The notes beneath the pieces were generated by a model. It was given only the letters and a program-made list of their open reading frames with translations. It was not told the DNA's origin and did not search any database. A program made the position numbers and the translations under genes. This document shows positions 38,101 through 51,245 of a DNA stretch of 64,000 bases, piece after piece. The stretch spans positions 4,340,001 through 4,404,000 of the forward strand of contig NC_063279.1 of the NCBI RefSeq assembly GCF_910591885.1, in the 5' to 3' direction. Within the stretch, counting starts at the first letter, position 1. Every line of letters starts with the position of its first letter. Source of the stretch: Bombus terrestris (lineage: Eukaryota; Arthropoda; Insecta; Hymenoptera; Apidae).

Positions 38101-39150
38101 GTGGCGAACCATGCAACTGGAACGGGTTGTAACGTAGCTGCGATTATCGTTGAAGATAGATAAAAATCGTAGAGAATAAAAATTGAATGGCACGATAAGA
38201 CTTGTGTTCGTAGGTTTTCACTTTTGTTTGATATGCAACGATGCATTGGCAAAATGTAATTACGCTCCCGCTTTAAATGGAATTCTATAATTGTTTATTA
38301 ATCATTCGATCTACTTTCTAATTCTCTACGAAGAAAAGCGTCAAGATACTTAGATCGCAAATGCTCAGCTTAAAGGATATTTCAAGCGTGATTTTGTAAA
38401 ATTGCATACAAGAAAAACACGGGACGGAATACTCGCGTTTATGTTTCCCTTCCTGTCTTTCGTACGCTAAATTTTATTTAATCTTCGCTATTATTGTTTT
38501 AATTTCGATTGTCTATCATTCTCTTAATACATAAAAAAATATAACTAGAAATAAATTAGTATATAAGTTAATCGTTGGCTTCGATACTCGTTACTCCTTC
38601 GTTACTATAAAAGATCTTACTTCTTTACGCTACGGTCGGAGTTGGTGGTAGAATGGAACTCCCACAACCGATATTTCGTGGGTTGTAAGTTATGGGGACG
38701 GAAAGGCGATCGTTATCGCGTTTCCTATTAGCGAAGAAAAATTCGCCAGTTTGGAACGGGGAAACTTTGGCCTTCCCCTGGAATTACTAAGACTAGTTTT
38801 TGATCTATATTTTGCTGCAGTATCTAGATAAAACGATTTGAAGGAAAGAAGGCGGTAACGTTTATTTTCAGGCGAAAATTTCGACGATATTTTAAAATAA
38901 TATTCCGCAATTGTTTTAGAAAATTCACAAAGCGAACAGATAAACGTGTCATATTTTCAAACTGCTTAGTATTCGCTAGATATCGTTTCATAATGACGAT
39001 AATATTCACCTGTATGTATGAAATTTCTCAGATTGTTTCACCCAAAATTAATAATAGCCGAATTGTAACGATCTTCTTCTACATGTACAAAAGTGTCTTT
39101 CACCCTGTTCACGAATATGTGTTGAAACATCTCAAGTTAATATGAGTAAA
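35191..39150. other. Long non-coding stretch
   Basis: AT-rich, with GC-mixed patches at 36000-36450 and 37680-37960. Frames are short and overlapping. No gene was recognised. Confidence 0.4.
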
Positions 39151-39159
39151 ATACGAAAA

Positions 39160-39620
39160 TCTATATTTTGACGCGTTACCTTGTGGTAATTAATAAACGG
39201 CAATTATTAGAGATTATTACATCGTTTGCGCGTAGATACGACGCTTTGATAGCGACTTAAATGTTATTTCCATTAAACCGCAATTAACCATTAGGTACAT
39301 GGTATCAGATATTAATAGCGCTAGAGAAATTTAGCAATTTACTATAAGCGCTAAGCGTTTAATAATAAAGGCATATCTTCGACTCGGAGTTTTCCAAGGG
39401 CGCGTTTTAATAATGCGGCCAACCCTCGGTTAAAAATTAAATTGGAGGGGCCTATTAGATCAGTATCTGATTTAACAACGCGTTGTTTATTACTAATTAC
39501 CGCGTTGCGCTTCGAAAATATAAAGGAGAACGAGCAACGGAACTCATGAATGCGTAAACGAGTTAAACTACAGGTTTAATTAATTCGCCGGCACAGGCGT
39601 TAGCAAAATAATACAACGTC
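39160..39620. promoter_or_regulatory. TAAT-rich block, enhancer-like
   Basis: Dense homeodomain-type cores (TAATTAA, CAATTA, ATTAAT, CTAATTA, TTTAATAA) lie interspersed with GC-bearing sequence such as AGCGCT and GCGCGTTTTAATAATGCGGCC. Such mixtures are typical of developmental cis-regulatory DNA, but no conservation data are available here. Confidence 0.22.
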
Positions 39621-42600
39621 AGAGAAAAACGTTACACAACGACGCGGCGATAAACGAAAAATAAGTTTTAATGGCCGCGATGAAGAGGGAAAAACGCGAG
39701 CGGTTGAAAGTTTTTTTTTTACGAAGTTGAAAAAAAGTAATTTCGGGTAATTTCATCGATCTCTTAAATTTTTAAGGATTAAGGACATCTTAAGGACAAG
39801 GAGAAAGAATTTTATAAATTCGACGTTGATAGATTAATTATCAAATTACTGGGGCGAAATGAAGATTATCGGAATAACATAACATTGTCGAGAAAAATAC
39901 ATCTGAAAGAATGCCATAGAATTTTATATCTTCTAATTTACGTAGCACTTCATCTAACATTTCGTTGAGAGATCGTAATCGTTTCAATCGCTTACAGTAA
40001 GTTTCTGAACACTTCAATTTTCTTCGTTTGAAGCAGTTCACAATTCGTTTATGACACGTAAAAGATTCCGTCGATATAAAAGAGGTAACATTCGCCTCGA
40101 TCGTTGCCAAAAGACTCGAAATTTCGTCTGACTTCTCTTTTTTATCCTCCTCTCGTCTTTCCAGCCTTTCAGGAGAGAAGTCAATGCTACAGTGTAACAC
40201 CGCGGAAATTGAAAAGTTCGAACGAGCTCGATCTAGTCATGTCATCGAAAAAGCATCGAGATCGGGAAAAGCTTTTTCCATCGTTATCTTTCGTGTCTAT
40301 GACCGTCGATACATCTCGAGTCCCGTAAAAAGATTCCACCTCAAAATGCTTCCCTCTATTTTTTTCGTAAACTAATTTTTTATCATAAAATTTAATCGTA
40401 AAGTAGAAATTAGTAGATTTTCTAGATTATCAGATTTATACTGAGTTTATTATCAAATTTACATAATTACATTTTTTATATATCCATGTACATATGTAGC
40501 TCTGCTCGTTTTATTTTATCTTATTTTAAATAAACCTGAATTCTTTCGTTTTATTATTTCACTGTAACCACATACAAACAAGATACATTTGCTCTTTCAG
40601 AAGCCAATTTAATCAACTCCACTTTTGCCAAATATCTAAATATATAATTAGTATTTAACTTGACATAAAACAAATTGCGTATTTCTGTAAATTTATTTAA
40701 TGCAAAAAGATGGTGTGAGTAATCATAAATTTCGAATTAAATTTTACAATTATTTTTCTCTATTCTTTAATTTATTAAAATTTCGGATTGATTTTAAATA
40801 TTACTACTGTAACAATCATAGTCATGCTTCGTTACAGCGTTTACGAAATTTTAAAAAGTTTCACATAATACATATAATAATATTTTATTATATATTCAGA
40901 AAAATTTTCTATGGTAAGTGTACATATGCTGGCTGTACTGTAGGCGAACGATTCAATAATAACGAACGCAATTGCCAGCGCGTTTAAACCACGCCGTGAT
41001 CCACGCTTACCTCTCATCGCGTTCGTTTGGTCGGGGGTAGTTGGGACCACGAGTTCAAGCCATTTTTATCCTTTGGCTAGATTGCTACCTCTCGTCAAAT
41101 ATAAATTTCGCTGGAGATTTCATTTCGAACGTAGCTGCTTTTCTCTCTAACTTATTTCTTTAACGATGAGGAATAATCTCTCTCACGGCGAGGCAATGCC
41201 CCTGAGACTCATAGCCGGCCAGGTCATAGGTCAACACGCGCAACGCATTGAATCGCGTTACAGTTCGGCAAATTGCGAAATTTTTTCTCTCGGCTGCCTG
41301 TAATTTGTAACAATTAACGTGAGAATGGTGTTTATTGCAGTGTGTGGAAAAAACACGTAACATAATCGAACCGGAGAGAAAGAAATAAGAAGAAAAATTT
41401 GTTTTCAGGAAATTGAGGAAAAACGTTTTTCAATCTCTCAATGTGAAACGCTCGATGGACGTCTGCAGTTTTATTGTGAAGAATTCTAAATGTTTATGGC
41501 AACAATATACGAGAACGTGGCAGAAACGCAAAAGTATCTAAAATATCAGAAATAGCGCGTATATCCCTTCGACTTGTAATTCTTTATCTGTGTTTGCAAA
41601 AGTATGAATTTGAATAAAAACCACAATTGAAGAGTATCAATTTTGAAATATTTGATAAGATTGACTGCAAAAGTGAATTATTTATTCAAATGGACGAGTA
41701 AGAATTACTCGATAAAATTTGTATCTTCTGTTAATAAAATCCTGTTTCGATGTCTCACCTCTAACGGAATCAGGAATTTCCAATCTCGAAAATCATCTCC
41801 TAGCAACGAAACGAAATTATTGCACGAATTTCAAATTTCACGTGTTCAGCGATATCAGACGTTTTATGCATACTCTTTGTAAATATCAACGTCCGTTTAT
41901 ATTTCTTGTAGCCAAAATCACGCAACCACGGCTTTTCGTAGGCGTGTACAGGGATTCAAAGTTTAAACCGAGCAAAATACCGCGTTTGAGTGCTCCATCT
42001 GCGGAACCGCAACGCGGTGTGGTTATTTGCGGCGAAATTGCCGGAAAATCGTGGCCCCGTTGTAACGGAAAGTGAAAGTGAAAGTGAAACAGAGAGGAGG
42101 AGAGAACAGAGGGCGAATGATTAGCAGCAATGCGGTTTAATTTAATACCGAACTGATAACAAACATAATAGCGTTAAATTGAACCAATAAAACGTAAATA
42201 ATTCCACAAACGAGTAACAAAAGATAAACAACAAAGCTTAAAGTTGAGTCAATGCTGTGCACTCCTTTAACAATTCTTTGCCATTAATGGTGATCTGCCT
42301 ATTTTTCTCAATAAAAGTTCTTTAGAATCTCGATTCTCAATCTCGATTCGACGCATGGAAAGTGAATGGTGCGCTTTCAACGATCATCATATCGTGGGAA
42401 TCAATGAACGAGTCGATTTTTAAATTGTTTGTTTGTAAATGTTTGCTTTAAATTGTAGATTTTCAAAGTTTTATGATTCTTCCAGTTATAGTTTGCAAAT
42501 AAAATGAACAAATTCTGTAGCGACGTTATCATTATAAAACACGGTACATCGCCTCTCATTGAACAACCGTTCGAGCAATTTATTTCCGTCCTGGCGAGTA

Positions 42601-43660
42601 ATAACATCTGCTACTGTTTCGCGTAAAAATAAAACGCGATCGTTCGAAGAATCAAAGGAACACGTATAAAAGTTAAAAGTCGTTGGAAAAACAGCGAATT
42701 GGCACTCGTCCTAATTGATAACTCCCGGTGAACAGTTATATCTTGCAACTTAAACGAGGTTACGCTCTAGTTACAACTTCGACGAGCCAACGGCTGCGAG
42801 TCGCTGTTCTCGCTATAATGCACTTTTCGACATGAATGCATTCAGCATACCGTGTACTATGACTACGAGGCAGCTCAACATGCGACAACATGCGGTTCTA
42901 AGCGCTTCGACATCGCGGTTCTATACATAACGCATGATTTCGTTGAGAACTTCGTCGCGACACCATCCCAATCGAATTATTTCCATCGTTCCGCTTAGCA
43001 ATGTCGCCCGATACGAGATAATTCCCCTTTACCGCTGATATCGATATTTCTATGTTTTCTAATTTTTAGTCTGGTCTTTTCAAATTTTTTATATAAATTT
43101 TTTACCAGCAATTATTATTTAATGTTTTGCGTTTGACGCATGAGCCGAATTCCGTTGAACGACGCAACAACCGACTCAATGTCTACTACTAGAGGGTCTG
43201 TCTCTACTAGTTTGCAAAGGTGATATTTTTCAGATTGTTATAATGTAAACGGATGCGAAACGAGGGATTTTAGATTCATGATTTAGGCCACTTTTACTAT
43301 CACCGGCACATACATATCGCTTTGTATGAAGAAAGAATGTTGTTTGAAAATTTTGAAAGGCGAGGAGTAAGTGTTATTAGTGAAATGGAAATCATTTGTA
43401 AAAATTAATCATTTCTCTCGATCTTTTTATTAATCCTTTAACTCGTTGCCCGAGCGAAATTTTCATTTCGGCTAACAAACAAACTTCTCTTCGATATCCG
43501 TAAATTATTGACACCTTGTGGACCTTGTGTACCACATGTATGAAAGAACCATTCATACTGAAATACGAAAATCAATTTAATCATTGAGGAAACTATATGC
43601 ACAAAATCACGTGCGAATTGTTCCGATTAAATCTCATAATAAAATATTAGAAGGAAACTG
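39621..43660. other. Non-coding, with one long minus-strand frame
   Basis: AT-rich to mixed. It includes a 119-codon minus-strand frame (39841-40200, see findings) and a minus-strand consensus donor GAGAG|GTAAGC with the exon edge at 41011, beside a GC-richer patch at 40970-41060. No gene is called. Confidence 0.35.
42071..42088. repeat. AGTGAA hexamer x3
   Basis: Three perfect AGTGAA units, followed by a purine-rich GAGAGGAGGAGAG tract. Confidence 0.9.
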
Positions 43661-43739
43661 TGTGATTAAAATTTCAGTTTATAAAAAAAAAAAAGAGAAA
43701 GAAGAACAAGAAGAAGAAAGAAACACGTATCGTGTGCAA

Positions 43740-44640
43740 GAACCTAACACCTAGCTCCACAATCGCGATCATTAAATCCGCCCTATACCGGTAACGTGTT
43801 AAGTTGGCTCTCGGTCGTTTCCACGCGAGCGAAACCAGAGAACGCGGAAAATTGTCAAGAATTACGAGAATCCTAGCCTGTGGCGAGGCAGACGAAACAA
43901 AGTGCAATCGAATAAAGAAAGAAAGAATGCGAGTTAACTAGTGAGCGAATAAATTCCGCCTAGTCGAATGCCACCGATAAACAACGATTCAGAGGCAGCG
44001 CGTTTCTACGAGGCCTGGGAAACGTTTATTCCCCTGAAACAGGCTGGTAGAATAGTGGTCGCTTTCAGCGCGACTTCTGTACGCGTGGAATTCCTCGCGA
44101 TATTCAATTACAATCCTCTTAACAATGATTTCCCATTCAGGGCCATCTCGCGCGCCATCGAGCGTAAACGAGCCGGCTGTCACGGCGCGCGATAACTCGA
44201 TTTTACGACGTAGCAGTACGCGGCACGGTACGCGCGCAGACACGAGTAATTGAAAATCCATTCTGAAGTGTTCTCCCTTTCCCCCTTTCTCTTTCTCTCT
44301 TTCTCTTTGGAGTAGCGTCGTCGACGGTACATCAAAAAATTTATCATTCCGAGGCGAGACGCGAGGAAACACCAAGGGAGAACGAACGAACTCGGAGTGG
44401 CTTCGTTGAAAAAACGCCTGCCCTCGGTCGAGAGTGGCACGAGTCACGAGTGCAGCTTTGTATATGGCCGAGTACAGAAACTCACGTATGCAGTGGTGTA
44501 CACGCGCGCGTTCGCACTCTTCTTCTGCCCTGGGACCGCGTCTTCCGGATCGACAGCTGTCAATTCAGAGTGGCGCACCTCGCTCGTTAGCGTAGCGTGC
44601 GTATCGTAAAATCCTCGTTCAACGAGTTTCGCGTGAATTT
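43740..44640. other. CpG-rich islet, possible promoter or 5' exon
   Basis: GC- and CpG-rich, with long overlapping frames on both strands (minus 43989-44447, 152 codons; plus 43968-44195). The minus product is Arg-rich without a recognised domain. It resembles the island at 61.6-62.5 kb in texture but is weaker. Confidence 0.28.
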
Positions 44641-46176
44641 GCAACCGGGAGCAGGTTCTCTTTTTTTCTTTTTTGAGAATGTGATGTTCGCGTGGGAATT
44701 TATTTATTTTCTTTTTTTTATGGGCGCGAGCGGGGTGGTGTGAGAGGTATGATGGGTTTTTGGGATACAGCGGATGTTGATTTGGTTGATTGATGCGTGT
44801 CCAGGGATTTTACATGCATGTTACATACACGCCCTGCGGAATCGTTATTTACGTTGTAAAACTGTCACCGGGCTTTTTCCAAGGTTATTGCTTAGACTTG
44901 AAAGATTATTGACTCGAGCTCGTGCAGCTTAGTCGTTAATTGGTATTGCGGAGTCGTAACTAGTCCGCAATAGTCAAGGATACTCACTTTGTGAATCGAT
45001 GTATGTCAATAAACCGTACGTGGATGTTACGTGTTGTGTTGTGGCATCGTTGCCTGATTTTTGGAACATTATTGGCCGAGTGTTCCAATTGAAGAAGTTT
45101 AATTAGTAATTGGTAGATATTACATATATGTTACATGGACACGCGTTAAAGCGTTACTTGTTTCTTAGAAAATTATTCATTGGATGTTCATAATGTTCAT
45201 GAAGTTTATGAAGGTTTACTATCGATTCAAATCCTTAGGTTTTGACTGATTCACGATAAGTTGAACGTTCATATCAATTTTCTTCAAAAATATTTTATAT
45301 TTTCATCGTAGCACAATGGTCGAATAGAAGTAGTCGAACGCGTAACAAAAGTAAAATATGCTACAGAGCTTTCATCATGATGGGTTAAAAAATATGAGAA
45401 ATACTATATTTATATCGCGAATATCGAGCAACTGGCTGCGAAAATGATCGTTTCGTGCCGATAGGTGTTGGCAGAAATTCATTTTTTCGATACTGTCTAT
45501 AAATAAGCTCATACCATGAACTGCTTCGTTTCATAATAATCGACGAAATTGGAAATGTATTCGTGTAATATCGAATCGTTGGATATCAATATCGCATTCA
45601 CAATGACAAGTTTCATCGACAGCTAAAAAGACTATTGTAGCTGCAATGAAAAACTCGAGCGAAGTAAATTGTTTTTCGTTTTCGAAGGTTGAACATTTTT
45701 CGAAAAAGCGTCCCCCCCCCTCCCCAAATGGATTGATACGTTTTTCTGATATCGTACGAGTCCATATGAATTCATTACGATTGCACGGCTAGACATGAAA
45801 AAGGAAGATATTTATTATCAATTTATTCTCCTTCCTAAAATATGCCATTTAACCCCGGCAGATGTATATTTACGTCGTGCTAGGGAATCGTTTGATTCAA
45901 CTGATGGAATTGCATGTTGAATAATGCAAAGTGGATGCTTCGGCCCTTCCCCAATCGACAGCTGACACATCGGAATAATAAATAAAGGATTATGTCATTT
46001 CACGTACCTGTACACTATATCTCGTGTTATTTCAAACTTTGAAGGTATCGTTGTCCCTCATTAATTTTACTGCTCCGAAATCCTCTATAAAATCTATCAA
46101 TATCTCAAAACAATAAGTAAACAGCACTAAACCAAAGCTCTGCTAATTGTATACTAACCGAATTAAAACTGTGTAT
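44641..46176. other. Non-coding, no gene seen
   Basis: Mixed to AT-rich, with a C-run at about 45711-45719. Nothing was recognised. Confidence 0.45.
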
Positions 46177-46464
46177 TAACGTACAACGAAAACATTCATT
46201 CGATAATACACAATGCATCGATAATATGACCGATTAAAATTATACGTATTTTATTCAATTTTTTCCAACTATTTATTCGTTGATTATTTTTATTTCCATC
46301 TTTGTGAGCCAAACAGCGCGTAGCGTACAACGAAAACGTTCATTCGATAATACACAATGCATCGATGATATGACCGATTAAAATTATATGTATTTTATTC
46401 GACTTTTTCCAACTATTTATTCGTTGATTATTTTTATTTCCATCTTTGCGAGTCAAACAGCGCG
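46177..46464. repeat. Two-copy tandem duplication, 144-bp unit
   Basis: Copy 1 (46177-46320) and copy 2 (46321-46464) are adjacent and alignable without gaps over 144 bases, with only scattered substitutions. Shared landmarks are CGTACAACGAAAAC, ATACACAATGCATCGAT, ATATGACCGATTAAAATTAT and CAAACAGCGCG. No coding frame is conserved between the copies. It is a recent local duplication in non-coding DNA. Confidence 0.92.
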
Positions 46465-49400
46465 TTATGATGCAAATTACGATTGCGTTCCAGTCGATTG
46501 AAAAGAAACAAGATATCTATTGTTTGTTGTTTTTAGATGGACACCTGTCGATGCAGGGAACGCAGTTGTTAATTCAGGATGCTACACACAATGTACAAAT
46601 CACACAACTTCGAATGCACTACAGAAATTCAGAATTCCCATTATTTTTCCCTTTCATATTTCCCGTTGCTGCATATGGACAGTTGGCTCGAAACTATTCC
46701 CGTTTTTTCGCACATTGCGCTAGACAAGAGCAAGTTAAAAATTGCTACTTGCGTATATGGCTAACTTTCGTGCTGGTCATGTTTTAATAGTCTGACAACC
46801 TTCATCTATTCTGCAACTTGAATTACATCTATTCGTAACTGCTGTCTTGTACAAGTATGATTAATATGCCGAGGATATTATTACAAATTGCACTGCATAT
46901 ATTCAAGCAGAATTTTGTACTACTAGAAGATGAAAAGTGATTTGTGTAACAAGAAGTTTTATTCGTATAGAATTCAGACGTTAAAGATTTATTGTCTGCC
47001 GAAGTGAATAACAACGACGAAAACTTGGATGATAAAACGAGTGAAAATGATGAAAAGATGAAAAAGATGGATTACCTTTAGTTTTGCAAAATTATCGCCT
47101 TTTAAATTTCTCTTGTTCCGTTACCGTAAGTAATGTACATTTTCTTTGTAACTCTTAAAGCACTTAAAGATCGAATAAAATTTGATGGTTCGGTTTAAAC
47201 GCATTATTATGGTTAGATATGCTTTGAAAAAAGTAGAAGAGCAGGCTGGTGCTACGAGAACAAGAGAATTAAATTTTAACAAGTTAAAATCAAATTCTAG
47301 ACGAAGACTTCGCGAGTCCGTTGAATTTTCATTAATAGCTCAAACCTCGTTGCGCTACTTTATAAACTAATAGCTAGTCAAGGTAATTACATTTTTATTC
47401 GACCGTTCGTCTGCCTCTTATGCTTTCTTTTTTTTTTTTTTTTCTTGTAACGAAAGAACGCCTTTTCTAGGGTGGCATTTTTGAACAATTTTTATCATCG
47501 TCGACTTCATTTTCTTCGCTACGTGATATAAACTTGCATTTCAATTAACTACACTTGACATTTTCTACGTAAAGCATCTATTAATTGCATAAAAAATTAT
47601 GCTTAACTTCTAATTATTGAAAGTTAATTAATAGTTAAATTAATAGTCGATTCTTTACCTCAAAACCCCAAATAAATTCTACGATTTTCAGGAACGCTGC
47701 GTGGATTTTATAAAAATTTACGAATTAACGAGAAAAAATAATACTTGCTACTTTCTTAAAAATGTTATTACAGCGATCTACGAATCAAATGTGGTGAAAA
47801 ACTACAGGGACTAACGTCATAACATTTTACTTCTAAAATATTATTTTACATTGCGACGGTTGTCTTCAAAATAGTTCCATTCGGTAATAATATATCATCG
47901 ATAATACCTTTTCCATTTCTAGAAATTTCACTTATAGATCCTTCTAGAGATCTAGATTTTATATCAAAATCCGTATTTTCTTTTACTTCTTCAGTCAAAA
48001 TTTGAAAACAGTATTGACAAGCTATCTAGTTTAGGAAATGAGAAGCCATAGATAATTAAATCAGATGAAATTACTTTTTACTGATAATTGTCCAATTAGG
48101 AAGAAGCTGCGAGATATCGTATTTTAAAATCGTCACAGACCTATTTATTCGTAGCTTTGTAATTAAATTTCAAAATTCTAGGAATAGAATATTCTACGTA
48201 AATTTACGAGATTTATCAAGAGACAGAATGAAATTTCGCTCGATTCTACGATCTCGAACAATCTTTTCCCTCGCTTGCAGTGCAAACATTATTCCGAGAA
48301 TTAATGGAAGCATTCTCGCCACAGATGCCAGCGTTTTACGAGTTTCTTCGATAAGCAGCGTTAGCTTGTTTTAACATATTCGCAGTTGGTAATTTTACCG
48401 AGATCCTAAAGCAGAAAATCCCAAGGCTTTGCTATTAAGAAAAAGAGAGAAATCGAAAAAACTTCCATTCAAAATTTCGCTGGACCGCGATTACTTCTAT
48501 AAATTCATATATCTGCAGAATTCTATAAACCAGTAAAAATATAAATATCGTAATAAGCATCGTTCTTCCTCAACTTTCTACGCTTTCACGCGTTTATGTT
48601 GATCTTACATATATTTTAATACAATTGTATTTGTCGGAAATACGTGTTGTCTACGTATTATTATTAATTGAAATGAATAAAAGAAATTCTGTTTCCTCAG
48701 AGCGGGAAAATATTTTCAAGTTACTTATGGTTTGTTAATAATCGAACGATATACGACTATGACAATCGTGTTTCATCGCGATGCTAATAAAATTTCAAAC
48801 TGTATAATAAGTATAATAAATAATCTCTGTATAATAAATACTTTTGCTAGTGTTTTTAATCAAGCCAATCCCACCTCTTGGAAGGAAGCGATAAACCAGA
48901 TGCAGATGAAAAAGAACTCGTGTAAAATGTGAAGTCAACGCATGTACCGAAACAATCGATATTAATGTTGCGCTGTTTCGGGCCCGATACTCATTTCCTG
49001 CTACACGCTTTCATCCTTTCTGCTCGATTATTTCACGTTCGCCACACCGATGAATTTTTCCATGAAACCATTTTATGCACGATGTATGTCGGTCGATGGC
49101 AAAAAAATAATCAACCCCTAAAAAAGAATATTCCATAATACGAGATAAAACGAAAGTTCCCGATGATCAAAAAAAGCAATCAAAAAGGATGAGACAAAAA
49201 AAAAAAAAAGAAAAAAGAAAAAAAGTAGAGAAAATAAGTATCGTGATATTTAACCGTAAGAGGAATCAAAGGGTAAACTAAACGAACGTTGTTTTCTTCG
49301 GCTAATCGACTCAGTGTAACGATGTTTCACTCACGTTGAAAATTAATGGCTTTATCTTCCGCGTTGTTGCTTCGTTGTTTCGTTTTAATTGACGGGTCTT

Positions 49401-50090
49401 TGTACGTGTCAGCACTTTGACAAATCGATAGTTTACCAGGCTAAAACGAACGAAAAGGAGAAACAGGCAGAGTGCGAGAAAAGGAGAATGAATCGTACGA
49501 CAAAAATTAGTGAAATATGCCGGTTCCTGGAATTAGTCGAAAAGTGAGACGTCTCCATCTCTGTGTCCCTAATTGCCTAGGAAATAGACTGATTTCGTTA
49601 ATATATGTGCGATATGATCATTTTTATTTATTAAACAGAATTATTAAACGCGTGATTGTTTGGATAATTAAATTAGTGGTGTGCGATTTCTATGTACTTA
49701 ATTCCACGGAAAAAAGTTCGCGATATAATCGTGATTACTTGATGATTATCATTAAACCTTTGTATGATAAATATTCAAATACTTTAACGAGCTACTACAT
49801 ATTTGCGAAGCTTTTAAACATATTCGTCTTTATTTTATTTTCAATTAATAATTTTATTATTAAAAGGATCACTGATGCGACGGAAAAGTAATGTTGATAT
49901 TAACAAAACTTTGAACTAAGATAACCATATCACTATCTGGAATTTCACCAGCTTCGATCAAACGTTCCATCGAAGAACAATAAAGAAGAAAGAGGAAAAA
50001 AAGAAGAAGCGGTCGCACCCGAGTTTCCAACCTTTAATAGTTAACTATATAGATATTATACTACTATACTACTGTAGATATTATCCATAA
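46465..50090. other. Non-coding, no gene called
   Basis: Plus-strand frames at 46446-46787 and 47182-47370 begin in or after the duplication and resemble no family. An A-rich tract lies at 49196-49226. No exon pair was supported. Confidence 0.35.
47428..47443. repeat. T16 homopolymer
   Basis: Sixteen uninterrupted T. No adjacent retrocopy with matching orientation was recognised, so it is treated as a simple repeat. Confidence 0.9.
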
Positions 50091-50117
50091 ATTCCGGTGA
50101 ATTCCGGTGAATTCCGG
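50091..50117. repeat. Short tandem repeat, ATTCCGGTGA x2.7
   Basis: Two full 10-bp units and a partial third (ATTCCGG), with one further ATTCCGG after a short spacer at about 50128. Each unit carries GAATTCCGG. No function is evident. Confidence 0.9.
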
Positions 50118-51073
50118 CATGTCGTGCATTCCGGAGAAATTGTTCGGCCGCTCTGTCACCTGCTCCCCGTTCCGTATTATTATATTTCAGGTAATAAAAA
50201 AATTTTTCTAATTTCTTCCAGACCGGAAGATTTATGGATTCCGATAACGTCGTATCTGAGCGTCGCTTTCACTTTTCGCGGCCATTAAAAACGAGTCTCG
50301 CGACCCTTTCCTCTCCGACACGGGGCAAAAACCGTCTAATAAAAAGAAGTGAAAAAGGAGGAAGAAGAAGTAGTAGAATGAAGAGAAGAAAGGGCAAACG
50401 ACAAACAGAGAGAGTCGGCGAGGGTGGGTCGAAGAAGAAAGAAGTTTCAACGGGTACAAAGGTTCCTCCGCCTTTTTCTTGATATGTAGCGTGAAATATT
50501 AAAGGCTCTATTACATGGAATCCGCGAAAAGAAGGCGACGAACCGAGAACGGGGCTTGGGTACCTCGCGAAATTCAATGATCCCGCCTCTGGAACCACGC
50601 TAAGAACATTTCGGCTTTGACATTAAAGAGAAATCGTTCTTGTAAGCGAAATTCTCGAACACGACAGCTGTCGCTGCAGGCTGACGTCGTCTTCCGGTCG
50701 TAAATTCGGCGCTCACTGTACATTCAAGCACGAGGGACGCGTTTAGAAAGCATTACGTTAAGCGACAGATGACAATGTCGCGTGACGTCAGATAAAATGT
50801 ATTTAAACAGTCGCGAGCCCTGGATTATGCGAATTGACATGGTCGATCATCGATGGACGCGTAAAAGTGTCGCGTAGATATTTTTTGTATGTTGCGTTCT
50901 TTGTCGCGCAGCTTCCAATTTGTTCATCGTTTCTCTGTTAATAGATCAACGACGATGAACGCCAATTAGCGTCCTATGAGAAGTACGGTAGCTAGAAAAA
51001 TTATCTCCTCGTTGTTTTACTTATTATATCGTTTACATACTACATAATTAATTACGTTCAAGTATATTCAACT
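50118..51073. other. Mixed block with purine-rich tract
   Basis: A plus-strand acceptor (TAATTTCTTCCAG|) ends at 50221, before a Lys/Arg-rich open frame to 50482. 50340-50420 is almost pure purine. 50640-50830 is GC-mixed. No gene is called with confidence. Confidence 0.25.
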
Positions 51074-51245
51074 TTCTGTCATTTTTAGTAATATTTTCAG
51101 TACTACGTGACTCTAGTAGCTTTTATGACTGTTTGTAAACATAGAAAACAAGACGAATTTTCTGTCATTTTTAGTCATATTTTCAGTGCTACGTTACTCT
51201 AGCTGCTTTTATGACCGTTTGTAAACATAGAAAACAAGACGAATT
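51074..51245. repeat. Two-copy tandem duplication, 86-bp unit
   Basis: Copy 1 (51074-51159) and copy 2 (51160-51245) share TTCTGTCATTTTTAGT, ATATTTTCAGT, CTACGT, CTCTAG, and a fully identical 3' part including GTTTGTAAACATAGAAAAC. A handful of substitutions separate them. There is no evident coding content. Confidence 0.92.

Noticed and set aside
46446..47370. Possible retrocopy (several short plus-strand frames, poly-T nearby)
   Set aside because: The frames do not assemble into any recognised protein, and the T-run is in the wrong orientation for a plus-strand poly-A tail.
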